Notes: generated by a model not told the origin, from the letters alone. A DNA stretch of 61,817 bases from Phycisphaerae bacterium (GCA_018052735.1 JAGPMT010000013.1:1-61817), one strand, 5' to 3'. Shown: positions 24,485 through 32,932, counted from the stretch's first letter. Numbers and translations are program-made.

Positions 24485-24501
24485 TTGGGCTTGCAGCCCA
24501 A
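24485..24501 (-). promoter_or_regulatory. Hairpin abutting the cspA ribosome binding site
   Basis: On the minus strand TTGGGCT-GCA-AGCCCAA forms a 7-bp stem with a 3-base loop. Its 3' arm directly touches the GGAG that precedes the cspA start, so it could tune initiation with temperature. Confidence 0.5.
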
Positions 24502-24531
24502 TTGAAACTATTTCCCTTCACTTTTTTTCAA

Positions 24532-24560
24532 GAGTCGTCCCAAAGGGAAAAAGGCGACTC
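24532..24560 (-). promoter_or_regulatory. Second leader hairpin of cspA
   Basis: GAGTCG (24532-24537) and CGACTC (24555-24560) form the base of the hairpin, with CCC/GGG pairs above. It lies about 60 bases upstream of the start codon in the untranslated leader. Confidence 0.45.
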
Positions 24561-24685
24561 CTTATAACTCAAACTCAATTAGACCTCTATAGTCTTGAAA
24601 AGGCAAACAAAATTTTCATAATTTTTTTTATTTTTCTCTGTCCTGCCTTAACAGGCAGGCAAAAACTTTCGGTCGATTGCCCATT

Positions 24686-25117
24686 CTACTGGATATCCCA
24701 ACCGGTTTTGGAACGCATTTTTTTCAATTCAGAACGTTCTTTTTTATTGTGCAGCCGGCTTAAGATTGCCTGCCGGGGGACAGCTGTCTTTTTTCGCACC
24801 CGCACCGGTTTGAGAGCCGATGCGATCATCTGTGCTATTTTTTTCATTGCCGCCCTGCGGTTTTCCATCTGGCTGCGGTATTGGCTGCAGGATACTTCCA
24901 AAACACCCTTCTTATCTATTCTGCCCTTCCACATTGTATATAAACGGTTTTTTTGATTATCCGACAGACAGGCACATGCCGGAATATCGAGAAAAATCTG
25001 CACACGGGTATTGAGCTTGTTGACATTCTGACCGCCGGGGCCGCTGCTGCGGGTATAAAAAATCCTCAAACAGCGAGCAGGAATAATAAGCTGCGGATTA
25101 ACAGCAAGGTCTTCCAT
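24686..25117 (-). CDS. arfB: Alternative ribosome-rescue factor ArfB (peptidyl-tRNA hydrolase)
   Basis: The 143-residue protein releases peptides from ribosomes stalled at mRNA ends. The GGQ catalytic motif is at residues 28-30 in SSGPGGQNVNKLNTRV, as in class I release factors. The basic C-terminal tail (about 100-143, RVRKKTAVPRQAI then NKKERSELKKMR) matches the tail that occupies the empty mRNA channel. It follows the response regulator by 42 bases on the same strand. A 6-bp CCTGCC/GGCAGG hairpin without a T-run lies after the gene. Confidence 0.9.
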   Translation of the reverse strand: MEDLAVNPQLIIPARCLRIFYTRSSGPGGQNVNKLNTRVQIFLDIPACACLSDNQKNRLYTMWKGRIDKKGVLEVSCSQYRSQMENRRAAMKKIAQMIASALKPVRVRKKTAVPRQAILSRLHNKKERSELKKMRSKTGWDIQ

Positions 25118-25159
25118 TATTTATGGGACGAAGTCCCCCGACAGCATCTTTAATTTTTT

Positions 25160-25846
25160 TCAAAGTATAAATCGATATCCTTTGCCGTGTATGGTCTTAA
25201 TCAGCGTACGTGATTTGCCGAGTTTTTTTCGCAATGCCGCAACGTGTACATCGACAATACGTGCGTTGGCGTTTTGTTCAGCCGGAGCTGCCTGTTTGAG
25301 CAATTGTTCCCGCGAAAGAATGTTTCCCCCCGCCTTGAGCAGTGCCAGCAGAATATTGAACTCGGCGGGGGTCAAATCCACAGGATTGCCCTCGACAAAT
25401 ACCTGCCGCTGCTCTGGAAAGACTCTTACCGGTCCGGCTTGGAGATTTTCCCTGACGGCTGCTGTGTCAGCTGGATAGACCCGCCGCAGGACAGCATCCA
25501 TCCGGGCCAGAAGCACCTTTGTGCTGAACGGTTTGGTTATATAGTCATCGGCCCCCACACTTAGGCCGACAATAATATCCGTTTCGCTGTCTTTGGCCGT
25601 CAGCAGAATAATCGGGATGCGGGCAGTTTTGGAATCGTTTTTCAAGCGGTTGGTCAGCTTGATGCCGGAAATATCCCCCAGCACAATATCCAGCAGAATT
25701 AAATCCGGCGGCTCTGCGGCAATCATCGACAAGGCCTCGGCCCCGCTGGCGGCTGTCCGCACGATATACCCTTCCTGACTAAGGGCTATACTCAGCAGTT
25801 CGAGCAAATCTCTCTGATCGTCAACAACAAGAACTTTTGCGTTCAT
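25160..25846 (-). CDS. OmpR/PhoB-family response regulator, orphan
   Basis: The 228-residue regulator has a receiver domain (about 1-120) with the acidic pair Asp9-Asp10, phosphoacceptor Asp53, Thr83 and Lys105 all in place. A winged-helix DNA-binding domain (about 135-228) ends TIHGKGYRFIL. No histidine kinase is adjacent, so its sensor must be elsewhere. A perfect inverted repeat lies just upstream of its start and may be its own operator. The downstream gene is arfB. PhoB is the nearest familiar relative by eye, but phosphate control is not shown. Confidence 0.88.
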   Translation of the reverse strand: MNAKVLVVDDQRDLLELLSIALSQEGYIVRTAASGAEALSMIAAEPPDLILLDIVLGDISGIKLTNRLKNDSKTARIPIILLTAKDSETDIIVGLSVGADDYITKPFSTKVLLARMDAVLRRVYPADTAAVRENLQAGPVRVFPEQRQVFVEGNPVDLTPAEFNILLALLKAGGNILSREQLLKQAAPAEQNANARIVDVHVAALRKKLGKSRTLIKTIHGKGYRFIL

Positions 25847-25869
25847 GGAAAAACAGATTTTTCAAGAAA

Positions 25870-25890
25870 TTAACAGTAAATCGCTGTTAA
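25870..25890 (-). promoter_or_regulatory. Inverted repeat upstream of the response regulator
   Basis: TTAACAG (25870-25876) and CTGTTAA (25884-25890) are perfect 7-base arms with a 7-base loop. It lies 24 bases upstream of the regulator start and about 75 bases after the gatB stop. It could be an operator or a weak gatB terminator. Confidence 0.4.
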
Positions 25891-25965
25891 TGTATCGGTA
25901 TTTGCTGGATGGGACTGTAATAAATCATCGAATGCAGGACAGCATTTAACGGCATTCTGGAGGGA

Positions 25966-27423
25966 TTAAGCATTTAATTTGCGATTTAAGATTTCACTTA
26001 CAATTTTCGGATTGGCCTGCCCTTTGCTTTTTTGAATGACCTGTCCCATCAGGAATCCCAGGGCCTTTTTGGCCTTTTTCGGATTGCTTCTGGCATCTGC
26101 GACGGCCTGAACATTTTCTGCCAGAACGGCATCCACAAGGGTCTCAATTTCGCCGGCATCGCTTTTCTGAAGGAGATTTCGCTTTTCAGCAATCTGCACC
26201 GGATCGCCGCCATGGGCGGCGATTTCCTCGAAGATAACCGCCGCCGAAGTTGCACTGATTAAACCCGCATCGGTCATTTGAGCCAATTGGGCCAGCTGCT
26301 GAGCCGACAGGCCCAGCTGGTCCACCCGGATGCCCCTTTCATTGGCCAGCTTCAGGCCGGTCTGGGTCAGCAGGTTGCAGATGCGCTTGGGATCTGCCTG
26401 CAATGCCGCCGCTGCATCAAAAAATTCTGCCGTCGCCCGATCGGCTGTCAGCACACCGGCGTCGTAGGGACTTAATCCGTATGCCTGAATAAATCGCATC
26501 TGCATCTGCAGCGGCAGTTCGCACAGGCGTGCTTGAATCGCCGTCAGCCACGCCTGATCCACTTCAACCGGCACAAGGTCCGGATCGGGGAAATAGCGGT
26601 AGTCATGGGCTTCTTCTTTTTCCCGCTGGAGAACGGTTGTCTGCCGCTCATCGTCCCAGCCCCACGTGCTTTTGTTGCCCATCTGAAGCGTTCGGCCTGT
26701 CTCTAAAAAGTCCTCCAGCTGCCGCTGGACTTGGCAGGCAATACTGCGTTCAATAGCCCGGAAACTGTTGAGGTTTTTGATTTCGCTGATTGGGGTTTTG
26801 AACAGCTGGCCGTTACGGGTAATATGAAGATTGACATTCGGCTCGAAACGCATATGCCCTTTCTGCATATCGGCCTCGGAAACCCCCAGAAAGCGGACGA
26901 TCCGCTGAAGTTCGCGGGCTAACGCACCGACCTCTTCGGGGCTGTTCATATCCGGTTCGGTTACGATTTCCAGCAGCGGGGCACCGGCGCGGTTGAGATC
27001 GATGGCGGAAAAGTTGCCGAAGCTGTGGACGTTCTTGCCGGCGTCTTCTTCCAGATGGACGCGGCGGATGCGGATTTTTTTGGGCTGGCCGTCAGCAGCC
27101 GGAATTTCGATATATCCGTGCTGGGCAAACGGCAGGTCATACTGACTGATTTGATAATTCTTGGGCAAATCCGGATAATAGTAGCTCTTGCGGTCCCATT
27201 TGGTAAAGCGGGCAATCCGGCAGTTCAGCGCCAGCCCTGTCAGAATAGCAAACTCCAGCGCCTGCTTATTCATCACCGGCAATGCCCCCGGCAGCCCCAG
27301 ACAGACCGGACACACATGCGTGTTGGCCGCATCACCGTAGGCCAGCCGGCAGCCGCAGAACATCTTGGTCTGCGTGGCCAGATGGACGTGAATTTCCAAT
27401 CCTACGATTATCTTGTATTCCAT
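25966..27423 (-). CDS. gatB: Aspartyl/glutamyl-tRNA amidotransferase subunit B
   Basis: GatB phosphorylates the side chain of misacylated Glu-tRNAGln or Asp-tRNAAsn and accepts ammonia from GatA. The 485-residue protein begins YKIIVGLEIHVHLATQTKMFC, contains CPVCLGLPGALPVMN, the metal/ATP region (HLEEDAGKN) and the C-terminal YqeY-like domain ending VSEILNRKL. The gene starts 12 bases after the gatA stop. Together with gatC and gatA it indicates that this organism lacks at least one direct Gln- or Asn-tRNA synthetase route. Confidence 0.95.
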   Translation of the reverse strand: MEYKIIVGLEIHVHLATQTKMFCGCRLAYGDAANTHVCPVCLGLPGALPVMNKQALEFAILTGLALNCRIARFTKWDRKSYYYPDLPKNYQISQYDLPFAQHGYIEIPAADGQPKKIRIRRVHLEEDAGKNVHSFGNFSAIDLNRAGAPLLEIVTEPDMNSPEEVGALARELQRIVRFLGVSEADMQKGHMRFEPNVNLHITRNGQLFKTPISEIKNLNSFRAIERSIACQVQRQLEDFLETGRTLQMGNKSTWGWDDERQTTVLQREKEEAHDYRYFPDPDLVPVEVDQAWLTAIQARLCELPLQMQMRFIQAYGLSPYDAGVLTADRATAEFFDAAAALQADPKRICNLLTQTGLKLANERGIRVDQLGLSAQQLAQLAQMTDAGLISATSAAVIFEEIAAHGGDPVQIAEKRNLLQKSDAGEIETLVDAVLAENVQAVADARSNPKKAKKALGFLMGQVIQKSKGQANPKIVSEILNRKLNA

Positions 27424-27435
27424 GGGCTGTTTCCT

Positions 27436-28899
27436 TTACTGCCGCAGCGATTCCAGAGGGGGCCTGCACCGATGCCAGCCGGTTTCTTTTTCATGCATTC
27501 GGGCAATCCGCAGCAGCTTGTCTTCGGTAAACGGCGCCGAGATGATTTGCAGGCCGACAGGCAGATTCTGCCGGTCAAATCCGCAGGGGATACTGATGCC
27601 CGGCACGCCGGCCAGATTGACGGCAATAGTATAAACATCCGCCAGATACATCTGCAGCGGGTCATCGGTTTTTTCGCCGATTTTGAAGGCCGTGGTAGGA
27701 CTGACGGGCATCATCAGGCAGTCGGCCTGCTCGAAGGCCTTGGTAAAATCGCTGCGTATCAGATTGCGCACCTTGAGGGCCTTGAGGTAATAGGCATCAT
27801 AGTAGCCGCTGGAAAGAGCATAGGTTCCGAGCATAATGCGGCGTTTGACTTCCGGCCCGAAGCCCTCATCGCGCGAGCGGGAATAGACCTCGATATAATC
27901 GCCGGCGTTCGGGCTGCGGTAGCCGTAATGCACGCCGTCATACCGGGCCAGATTGCTGGAGGCTTCCGCAGTGGCAATGACATAATAGGCGCTGATGGCA
28001 TAGTCAAAATGGGGCATTGCGATTTCAACCAGCCGCGCTCCGAGCGATTGATAGACTGCCAGTGCTTCTTGTACAGCCTTCTGCACCGAACTGTCAGCCC
28101 CTTCCAGCAGAGAGGGGACAACGGCAATTTTCAGCCCTTCAACGGGCTTTTCCAGCTGTGCCGAATAATCACAGACAGGAATGTGGCTGACGGAGGTGCT
28201 GTCGCGGGGATCCCAGCCGGCGATGACGCCCAGCAGCAGCGCAGCATCGGCCGTATCCTGTGTCAGCGGTCCAATCTGGTCGAGACTGGACCCATAAGCC
28301 ACCAGCCCGTAGCGCGAGACCCTGCCGTAGGTGGGCTTGAGTCCGACAACACCGCAAAAGGATGCCGGCTGGCGAATGGAACCGCCGGTGTCCGAACCCA
28401 GTGCCGCCCCGCACAAACCCGCCGCCACTGCCGCAGCCGAACCCCCGCTGCTGCCGCCGGGCACACGCGAGATATCCCATGGATTGACCGTGCGCTTCAG
28501 GCCGGAATTTTCTGTGCTGGAACCCATCGCAAACTCATCCATATTGGTTTTGCCGATAATGACGGCATCGGCCTGCGCCAGCTTCTCTACCACATGGGCA
28601 TCGTACGGGGAATGAAAGTTCTCAAGAATCTTCGAGCCGCAGGTGGTCGTTCCGAAGGCGGTGCACATATTATCTTTTATCGCTATCGGCACACCCGCAA
28701 GAACACCCGCGGCTTGACCGGCGGCAATTTTTCTGTCCACAGCCTCGGCCTGCTCCAGCGCTCGATCCTGATACAGGGAAAGATAGGCCCCGATAACCGG
28801 CTCGTACATCTCGATGCGCTCAAAGACGGCCTTTACCGCTTCAACGCTTGTGATGTGCCGGGCCGCAATCCTGTCTCGAAGCTGGGTTAATGTATCCAT
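27436..28899 (-). CDS. gatA: Glutamyl-tRNA amidotransferase subunit A
   Basis: GatA is the amidase that releases ammonia from glutamine for transfer to GatB. The 487-residue amidase-signature enzyme keeps the Lys-Ser-Ser triad as Lys75 (IAIKDNM), Ser150 (PGGSSGGS) and Ser174 (DTGGS). The length is normal. It lies 12 bases upstream of gatB and 12 bases downstream of a lipoprotein esterase gene that interrupts the usual gatC-gatA order. Confidence 0.96.
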   Translation of the reverse strand: MDTLTQLRDRIAARHITSVEAVKAVFERIEMYEPVIGAYLSLYQDRALEQAEAVDRKIAAGQAAGVLAGVPIAIKDNMCTAFGTTTCGSKILENFHSPYDAHVVEKLAQADAVIIGKTNMDEFAMGSSTENSGLKRTVNPWDISRVPGGSSGGSAAAVAAGLCGAALGSDTGGSIRQPASFCGVVGLKPTYGRVSRYGLVAYGSSLDQIGPLTQDTADAALLLGVIAGWDPRDSTSVSHIPVCDYSAQLEKPVEGLKIAVVPSLLEGADSSVQKAVQEALAVYQSLGARLVEIAMPHFDYAISAYYVIATAEASSNLARYDGVHYGYRSPNAGDYIEVYSRSRDEGFGPEVKRRIMLGTYALSSGYYDAYYLKALKVRNLIRSDFTKAFEQADCLMMPVSPTTAFKIGEKTDDPLQMYLADVYTIAVNLAGVPGISIPCGFDRQNLPVGLQIISAPFTEDKLLRIARMHEKETGWHRCRPPLESLRQ

Positions 28900-28911
28900 A
28901 TCCTTATCCGT

Positions 28912-29649
28912 TTATCTGGACTTTGACAGAAGCCACTGATAGAGCTGGTCATTGCTGTAGGTCTGGGTCCAGGAATCGTGGTCTGCCTCTGGATAGACAG
29001 TCAGTTTTGCCTGTCCGCCGGCCCGATTGACCGCATCCACCATTTCCTGCGACTGCTGCACAGGCACCACAGAATCCTTGGCGCCGTGAAAAGCCCACAC
29101 AGGCACATCTTTGAGGTTTGCGGCAAGATACGGCAGACCTCCGCCGCAGATGGGGGCAATGGCCGCGAAACGCTCGGGATACATGCAGCCGATTGCCCAT
29201 GTACCGTAGCCGCCCATGCTCAAACCCGTCAGATAGATGCGGCGGGTATCCACAGGATAGCGTTCGGTGATTTCATCAATCAGGGCTATGACGGCCTCGG
29301 CCATGTACGGCCACCATTTTCCGGCGGGGCACTGCGGTGAAACAATAATAAACGGCAGGTCTTTTCCCTGCTCCACAAGCTTGGCCGGACCGTGGACTTT
29401 GACGCGGCTGACATCGCTGCCCCGCTCGCCTGCACCGTGCAAAAACACCAGCAGCGGCCAGTTTTTCTGCTCTTTCCCGTAATCGGCCGGCAAGTACAGC
29501 AGGTAATCCAATTGAACAGCCGTCTGCCGATGCAGGGTTTGAGGATGCTGCCCCGGCTGGGTTATTGTCTGTGCCTGTCTGCTCTTTCCCGTGCATCCGC
29601 TCATAATGCTCATCCCCGCTGCAACCAACAATGCTGTTTTGATGTTCAT
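28912..29649 (-). CDS. Lipoprotein alpha/beta-hydrolase (esterase/PHB-depolymerase-like)
   Basis: The 245-residue protein has a lipoprotein signal ending MSGC (Cys at about residue 19), so it is probably anchored to a membrane facing the periplasm. The catalytic Ser is in GLSMGGYGTW, an Asp follows in GAKDSVVP and the His in EADHDSW, giving a full triad. LLVFLHGAGERG forms the oxyanion region. Related enzymes are carboxylesterases and predicted peptidases attached to polysaccharide degradation. It is located between gatC (21-base gap) and gatA (12-base gap), although it has no evident role in tRNA amidation. Confidence 0.85.
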   Translation of the reverse strand: MNIKTALLVAAGMSIMSGCTGKSRQAQTITQPGQHPQTLHRQTAVQLDYLLYLPADYGKEQKNWPLLVFLHGAGERGSDVSRVKVHGPAKLVEQGKDLPFIIVSPQCPAGKWWPYMAEAVIALIDEITERYPVDTRRIYLTGLSMGGYGTWAIGCMYPERFAAIAPICGGGLPYLAANLKDVPVWAFHGAKDSVVPVQQSQEMVDAVNRAGGQAKLTVYPEADHDSWTQTYSNDQLYQWLLSKSR

Positions 29650-29670
29650 AGACCGTCTCCATTCTGCGGC

Positions 29671-29979
29671 TCACGCGCCGGAACTGTCATCCAAAATCCG
29701 GGGCACTTTAAAGTATTCCCCATACCGTTCCGGAGCATTGGCCAATGCCGCTTCATTCGGCAGTGAAGGCCGAGGCTGGTCATCGCGAAAGACATTATGC
29801 ACCGGCAGACAGTGCGCCAGCGGTTCGACGCCGTCGGTATTGAGCTGGCTGAGCTTTTCAATGTACGCAACAATGGCGCTCAGCTGAACACTGAACTGGC
29901 GGACTTCGTCATCGGTTAAATCCAGTCGGCTTAGAAGGGCCACCCGCCGTACCTGATTCTGGTCAATCTTAACTGCCAT
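29671..29979 (-). CDS. gatC: Glutamyl-tRNA amidotransferase subunit C
   Basis: The 102-residue GatC stabilises the GatA-GatB complex. It shows VRRVALLSRLDLTDDEVRQFSVQLSAIV at the N-terminus and the C-terminal RDDQPRPSL followed by APERYGEYFKVPRIL, both typical. It opens the gatC-esterase-gatA-gatB unit. It starts about 50 bases downstream of the rpmB terminator, so a separate promoter is expected, but none with a clear consensus is visible. Confidence 0.93.
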   Translation of the reverse strand: MAVKIDQNQVRRVALLSRLDLTDDEVRQFSVQLSAIVAYIEKLSQLNTDGVEPLAHCLPVHNVFRDDQPRPSLPNEAALANAPERYGEYFKVPRILDDSSGA

Positions 29980-30030
29980 CGGCTTGTCCCTGTTTGCTGA
30001 ATTCCGGCAATTTTACTGCAATCGGTCAAT

Positions 30031-30062
30031 AAAAAAGCGAGACTGTTCAAACAGCCTCGCTT
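30031..30062 (-). terminator. Rho-independent terminator of rpmB
   Basis: AAGCGAGACTGT (30035-30046) pairs with ACAGCCTCGCTT (30051-30062) with one A-C mismatch. The A-run at 30031-30036 is the minus-strand T-run. Confidence 0.82.
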
Positions 30063-30099
30063 GACGTGCGAATCTTAAAATACAGCCCTCTCCGGCGCG

Positions 30100-30366
30100 T
30101 TAGCTGGCTGCCTGTTGTTCTGGTTTCCAGCGGCGTTTGGGGGGTTTGACAACCAGTCCCATCCGAATGGCCTTAGCCGAAACGCGGAGCCGGCACGGTT
30201 TGCCGTCAACAACAGCCCGCACCTTCTGTACATTGGCCTTGAATTTGCGTCTGGTGACTCCCGTTGTTTTAATACCCACGCCGCCCAGATATTTGGCCTT
30301 GCCCCGGCGGGCAATGCTGCGGCCGGTTCTTGTTTTTTTGCCTAAAAAATAACATTCTCGTGCCAT
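30100..30366 (-). CDS. rpmB: Ribosomal protein bL28
   Basis: The 88-residue large-subunit protein reads MARECYFLGKKTRTG at the start, then TRRKFKANVQKVR and RVSAKAIRMGLVVKP, matching bL28. Only one of the usual zinc-ribbon Cys positions (Cys5) is seen, so it belongs to the zinc-independent type. A longer frame starts at 30441, but the family start is at 30366. It has its own promoter and terminator and does not neighbour rpmG. Confidence 0.93.
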   Translation of the reverse strand: MARECYFLGKKTRTGRSIARRGKAKYLGGVGIKTTGVTRRKFKANVQKVRAVVDGKPCRLRVSAKAIRMGLVVKPPKRRWKPEQQAAS

Positions 30367-30430
30367 AACAAACTCCCAATTGATTCTGCCTCTATCCAGC
30401 GGCTGATAAACTTTATTCCAAAGCCCCACA

Positions 30431-30458
30431 AATATAGACATTTGCTATGCTTTTTCAA
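30431..30458 (-). promoter_or_regulatory. Promoter for rpmB
   Basis: On the minus strand TTGAAA (30453-30458) and TATATT (30431-30436) are separated by 16 bases, about 65 bases upstream of the start codon. Confidence 0.6.
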
Positions 30459-30555
30459 GTCCTTTTTACAGATTTTTTTGCTTATCCTCTCATTTTAAGC
30501 TGCAAAAATTCATTTTTACTTGATTTTCAAGGTTATTTTCCTATTCTTGCACGGA

Positions 30556-31482
30556 ATGGAATCCAAAGCAGAAGACTTAAATAAAACCAAACGCGTCCTG
30601 ATTACCGGCTGCTCCAGCGGTTTTGGACTTCTGACGGCTGTTGAAGCCGCCAAAGCCGGCTTTGAAGTAATCGCCACAATGCGAAATCTGGACAAAAGCC
30701 ATCTCTTACGAGAAGCACTTCAATCGGCCGGCACAGCAGCCCAGATTGAGCAATTGGATGTTACGAGTCCAAGTTCAATTAAAAACCTGACAGACAAGGT
30801 AGGATATGTCGATATTCTGGTTAACAACGCAGGCATCCTCATTATGGGTTCATTTCTGGACCAAACAGATGCCGAAATGCGGAAGATTTTTGAAACAAAC
30901 TATTTCGGGATTGTCAATCTTACCAAGGCGGTTGTGCCGGCAATGATGGCACGCAAATCCGGTCTGATTATCAATATCGCCTCGCTGGCCGGTTTGGTGG
31001 GGCATCCGTTCAATGCCGCTTATGCCGCCAGCAAGCATGCCCTCATCGGATTTACCAAATCTATCCGGGTGGAATTAGCCCCCTTTGGAATCAAAACCGT
31101 ATCCATAGAGCCGGGGTATCACCGCACGGAAATCATCGGCGCCAATGCCAATCAGTCAGAAAACTTCTACAATCGCCAAAGCCCAATGTTTGAATGGAAT
31201 CGGGGTTTTCTGCGTGCAATGTTTGACGAGATTCTCCCTCGTGCCGGCCATCCGCAGGCAGTCGCAGACCTGATTGTGCGGATCATGACAAGTGAAAAAA
31301 TCAAAACGCATTATGTCATCGGCAGGGATGCACGGTTTGCCGCTACGATGCAATGGCTGGGCCTTGGTCCGTGGCTGGAGCGGAAAATCTGCCGAAAAAT
31401 CAAGCGGACTACCCGTTTGGAAAATAAGCGCCAAGCAGAGAAGAAAGCCCGACGAACACAAAAAGCATCTGAGCAGTCCTGA
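30556..31482 (+). CDS. Short-chain dehydrogenase/reductase with basic C-terminal tail
   Basis: The 308-residue SDR has the NAD(P)-binding motif TGCSSGFG, LVNNAGIL, the catalytic Ser in NIASLAG and Y-A-A-S-K (Tyr-x-x-x-Lys). After the Rossmann domain (about 10-260) follows a Lys/Arg-rich tail with RKICRKIKRTTRL and KQRQ-like repeats, which is longer and more basic than usual and might bind RNA, DNA or a membrane surface. TTG 30520 is an alternative start. ATG 30556 gives a normal N-terminus. It precedes a radical SAM gene by 2 bases, so the pair is one unit. Confidence 0.85.
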   Translation: MESKAEDLNKTKRVLITGCSSGFGLLTAVEAAKAGFEVIATMRNLDKSHLLREALQSAGTAAQIEQLDVTSPSSIKNLTDKVGYVDILVNNAGILIMGSFLDQTDAEMRKIFETNYFGIVNLTKAVVPAMMARKSGLIINIASLAGLVGHPFNAAYAASKHALIGFTKSIRVELAPFGIKTVSIEPGYHRTEIIGANANQSENFYNRQSPMFEWNRGFLRAMFDEILPRAGHPQAVADLIVRIMTSEKIKTHYVIGRDARFAATMQWLGLGPWLERKICRKIKRTTRLENKRQAEKKARRTQKASEQS

Positions 31483-31484
31483 TT

Positions 31485-32786
31485 ATGGCCAAACTGAAAC
31501 TGCTGTTGGTCAACCCGCCGATTTACGATTTTACGGCGTATGATTTCTGGATTAAGCCCTACGGCCTGCTGCAGGCAGGCGGTCTGCTGCGTTCGATTGG
31601 CCAGCTTTGGCTGTTTGATTATCTGGATCGGCTGCACCCGGCCTTTGATAAGGCAGTGTCTGCAAAAACCGATGCCTGCGGACTGGGTCCTTATCCGGAG
31701 GTTAAAATCCCCAAGCCCAAACCGCTGGACGATATCCCTCGCTATTACCGCCGGTTTGGGATGCCGCGGGGTGTCTTTCAGGATTATCTATTCCGCAACG
31801 GCCCTTTTGATGCGGTTTTGATACAAACAATGATGACATACTGGTATCCCGGTGTTCGGGAAGTAATCGACGATGTCCGTACCATCAGTCCGGGGGCAAA
31901 AATTATTCTGGGGGGATTTTATGCCGTCTGCTGTCCTGAGCATGCGCGCGGGCTGGGAGCAGATGCAGTCGTTTCCTCCGACGACCTGACAGCTCTTTGG
32001 CAGACACTCGGACAGACGCCGCCGGCAGAAACCTGTTTGCCGGCTTGGGAACTGTATCCCAGACTGCATACGGCTGTTCTAAAGCTGACTTCGGGATGCC
32101 CTTTTCATTGTTCCTACTGTTTCGTGCCGGTCAGCCGGACGCCATTTAAGATCCGCCCGCTGGAAGACTGCCTTGCCCAATTGCGGCAATTGGTCAGTCT
32201 GGGCGTCCGAAACATCGCATTTTATGATGATGCGCTGCTGTACCAGCCGGAAAAGATCCTGCTTCCGTTCCTGCGTTATATAGTCGAAAGGAAAATTGGC
32301 GTTCATTTTCATACCCCCAATGCCCTGCATGCACGCTTTATAACCGCCGAAGTCGCTGAATGGATGGTGCGGGCAGGATTCAGGACTTTTTATCTGGGTT
32401 TTGAAAGCCGCTGCGAACTGTTCCACCGCCGCACGGGCTCCTGCAAGGTCGCCGGCAACGAACTCGAACAAGCCGTCCAGCACTTGCTAAAAGCCGGCGC
32501 CAAAGGGCAATCTATTTGTGCTTACGAAATGTTAGGACATCCGCAAACCGATATTCAGCAGCTTGAAGATTCGATGCGGTTTGTCCATAGTCTTGGCATC
32601 CGAATTATGCTGTCGGATTTTTCCCCGATTCCCGGCACGCCGGATGGAGAATTATGCCGCACATATACCAACTTGGATGAGCCGCTTAATCACAATAAAA
32701 CGGCTTTCCCTATCCGCTATTTAGGAATTAAGAAAGTAAATTACTACAAGGACCTGTGCCGGAGATTGAATTCCTATTTGCATTGA
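31485..32786 (+). CDS. B12-binding-like/radical SAM protein
   Basis: The 433-residue protein begins LKLLLVNPPIYDF, the start of a cobalamin-binding-type Rossmann domain (about 1-175), followed by a radical SAM domain with Cys205-x3-Cys209-x2-Cys212 (SGCPFHCSYCFVP). The B12 signature DxHxxG is not visible, so the N-terminal domain may not bind cobalamin. Later motifs include FRTFYLGFES and SDFSPIPGTP, as in BchE-like enzymes that act on complex organic substrates. It is coupled to the SDR gene by a 2-base gap. The product is unknown. Confidence 0.8.
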   Translation: MAKLKLLLVNPPIYDFTAYDFWIKPYGLLQAGGLLRSIGQLWLFDYLDRLHPAFDKAVSAKTDACGLGPYPEVKIPKPKPLDDIPRYYRRFGMPRGVFQDYLFRNGPFDAVLIQTMMTYWYPGVREVIDDVRTISPGAKIILGGFYAVCCPEHARGLGADAVVSSDDLTALWQTLGQTPPAETCLPAWELYPRLHTAVLKLTSGCPFHCSYCFVPVSRTPFKIRPLEDCLAQLRQLVSLGVRNIAFYDDALLYQPEKILLPFLRYIVERKIGVHFHTPNALHARFITAEVAEWMVRAGFRTFYLGFESRCELFHRRTGSCKVAGNELEQAVQHLLKAGAKGQSICAYEMLGHPQTDIQQLEDSMRFVHSLGIRIMLSDFSPIPGTPDGELCRTYTNLDEPLNHNKTAFPIRYLGIKKVNYYKDLCRRLNSYLH

Positions 32787-32907
32787 TCTGGACAAGAGAA
32801 AAAGCCAATATAAAAATAATTTTTTCTTTTTTTAAAAAATTTTTTTGGAAAGAAAACATTACATTAGGGTATATGATAATTAGTAGTAGGATAAATTCCT
32901 ATTTGCA
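32769..32907. repeat. 14-base direct repeat flanking an AT-rich segment
   Basis: AATTCCTATTTGCA occurs at 32769-32782, spanning the end of the radical SAM coding region, and again at 32894-32907. The 111 bases between are very AT-rich with a long A/T palindrome-like stretch and no inverted ends. It may mark a small insertion or duplication. Confidence 0.4.
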
Positions 32908-32932
32908 AGATTTTGCGGTTTTAGGATTTAAT
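32903..32932 (+). promoter_or_regulatory. Possible promoter for pseudopilin gene 1
   Basis: TTGCAA (32903-32908), an 18-base spacer and TTTAAT (32927-32932) give a short leader of about 20 bases before the coding start. Confidence 0.4.

Noticed and set aside
27025-28890. 621-codon open frame opposite gatA and gatB
   Set aside because: Antisense to strongly conserved genes. The composition is that of a shadow frame.
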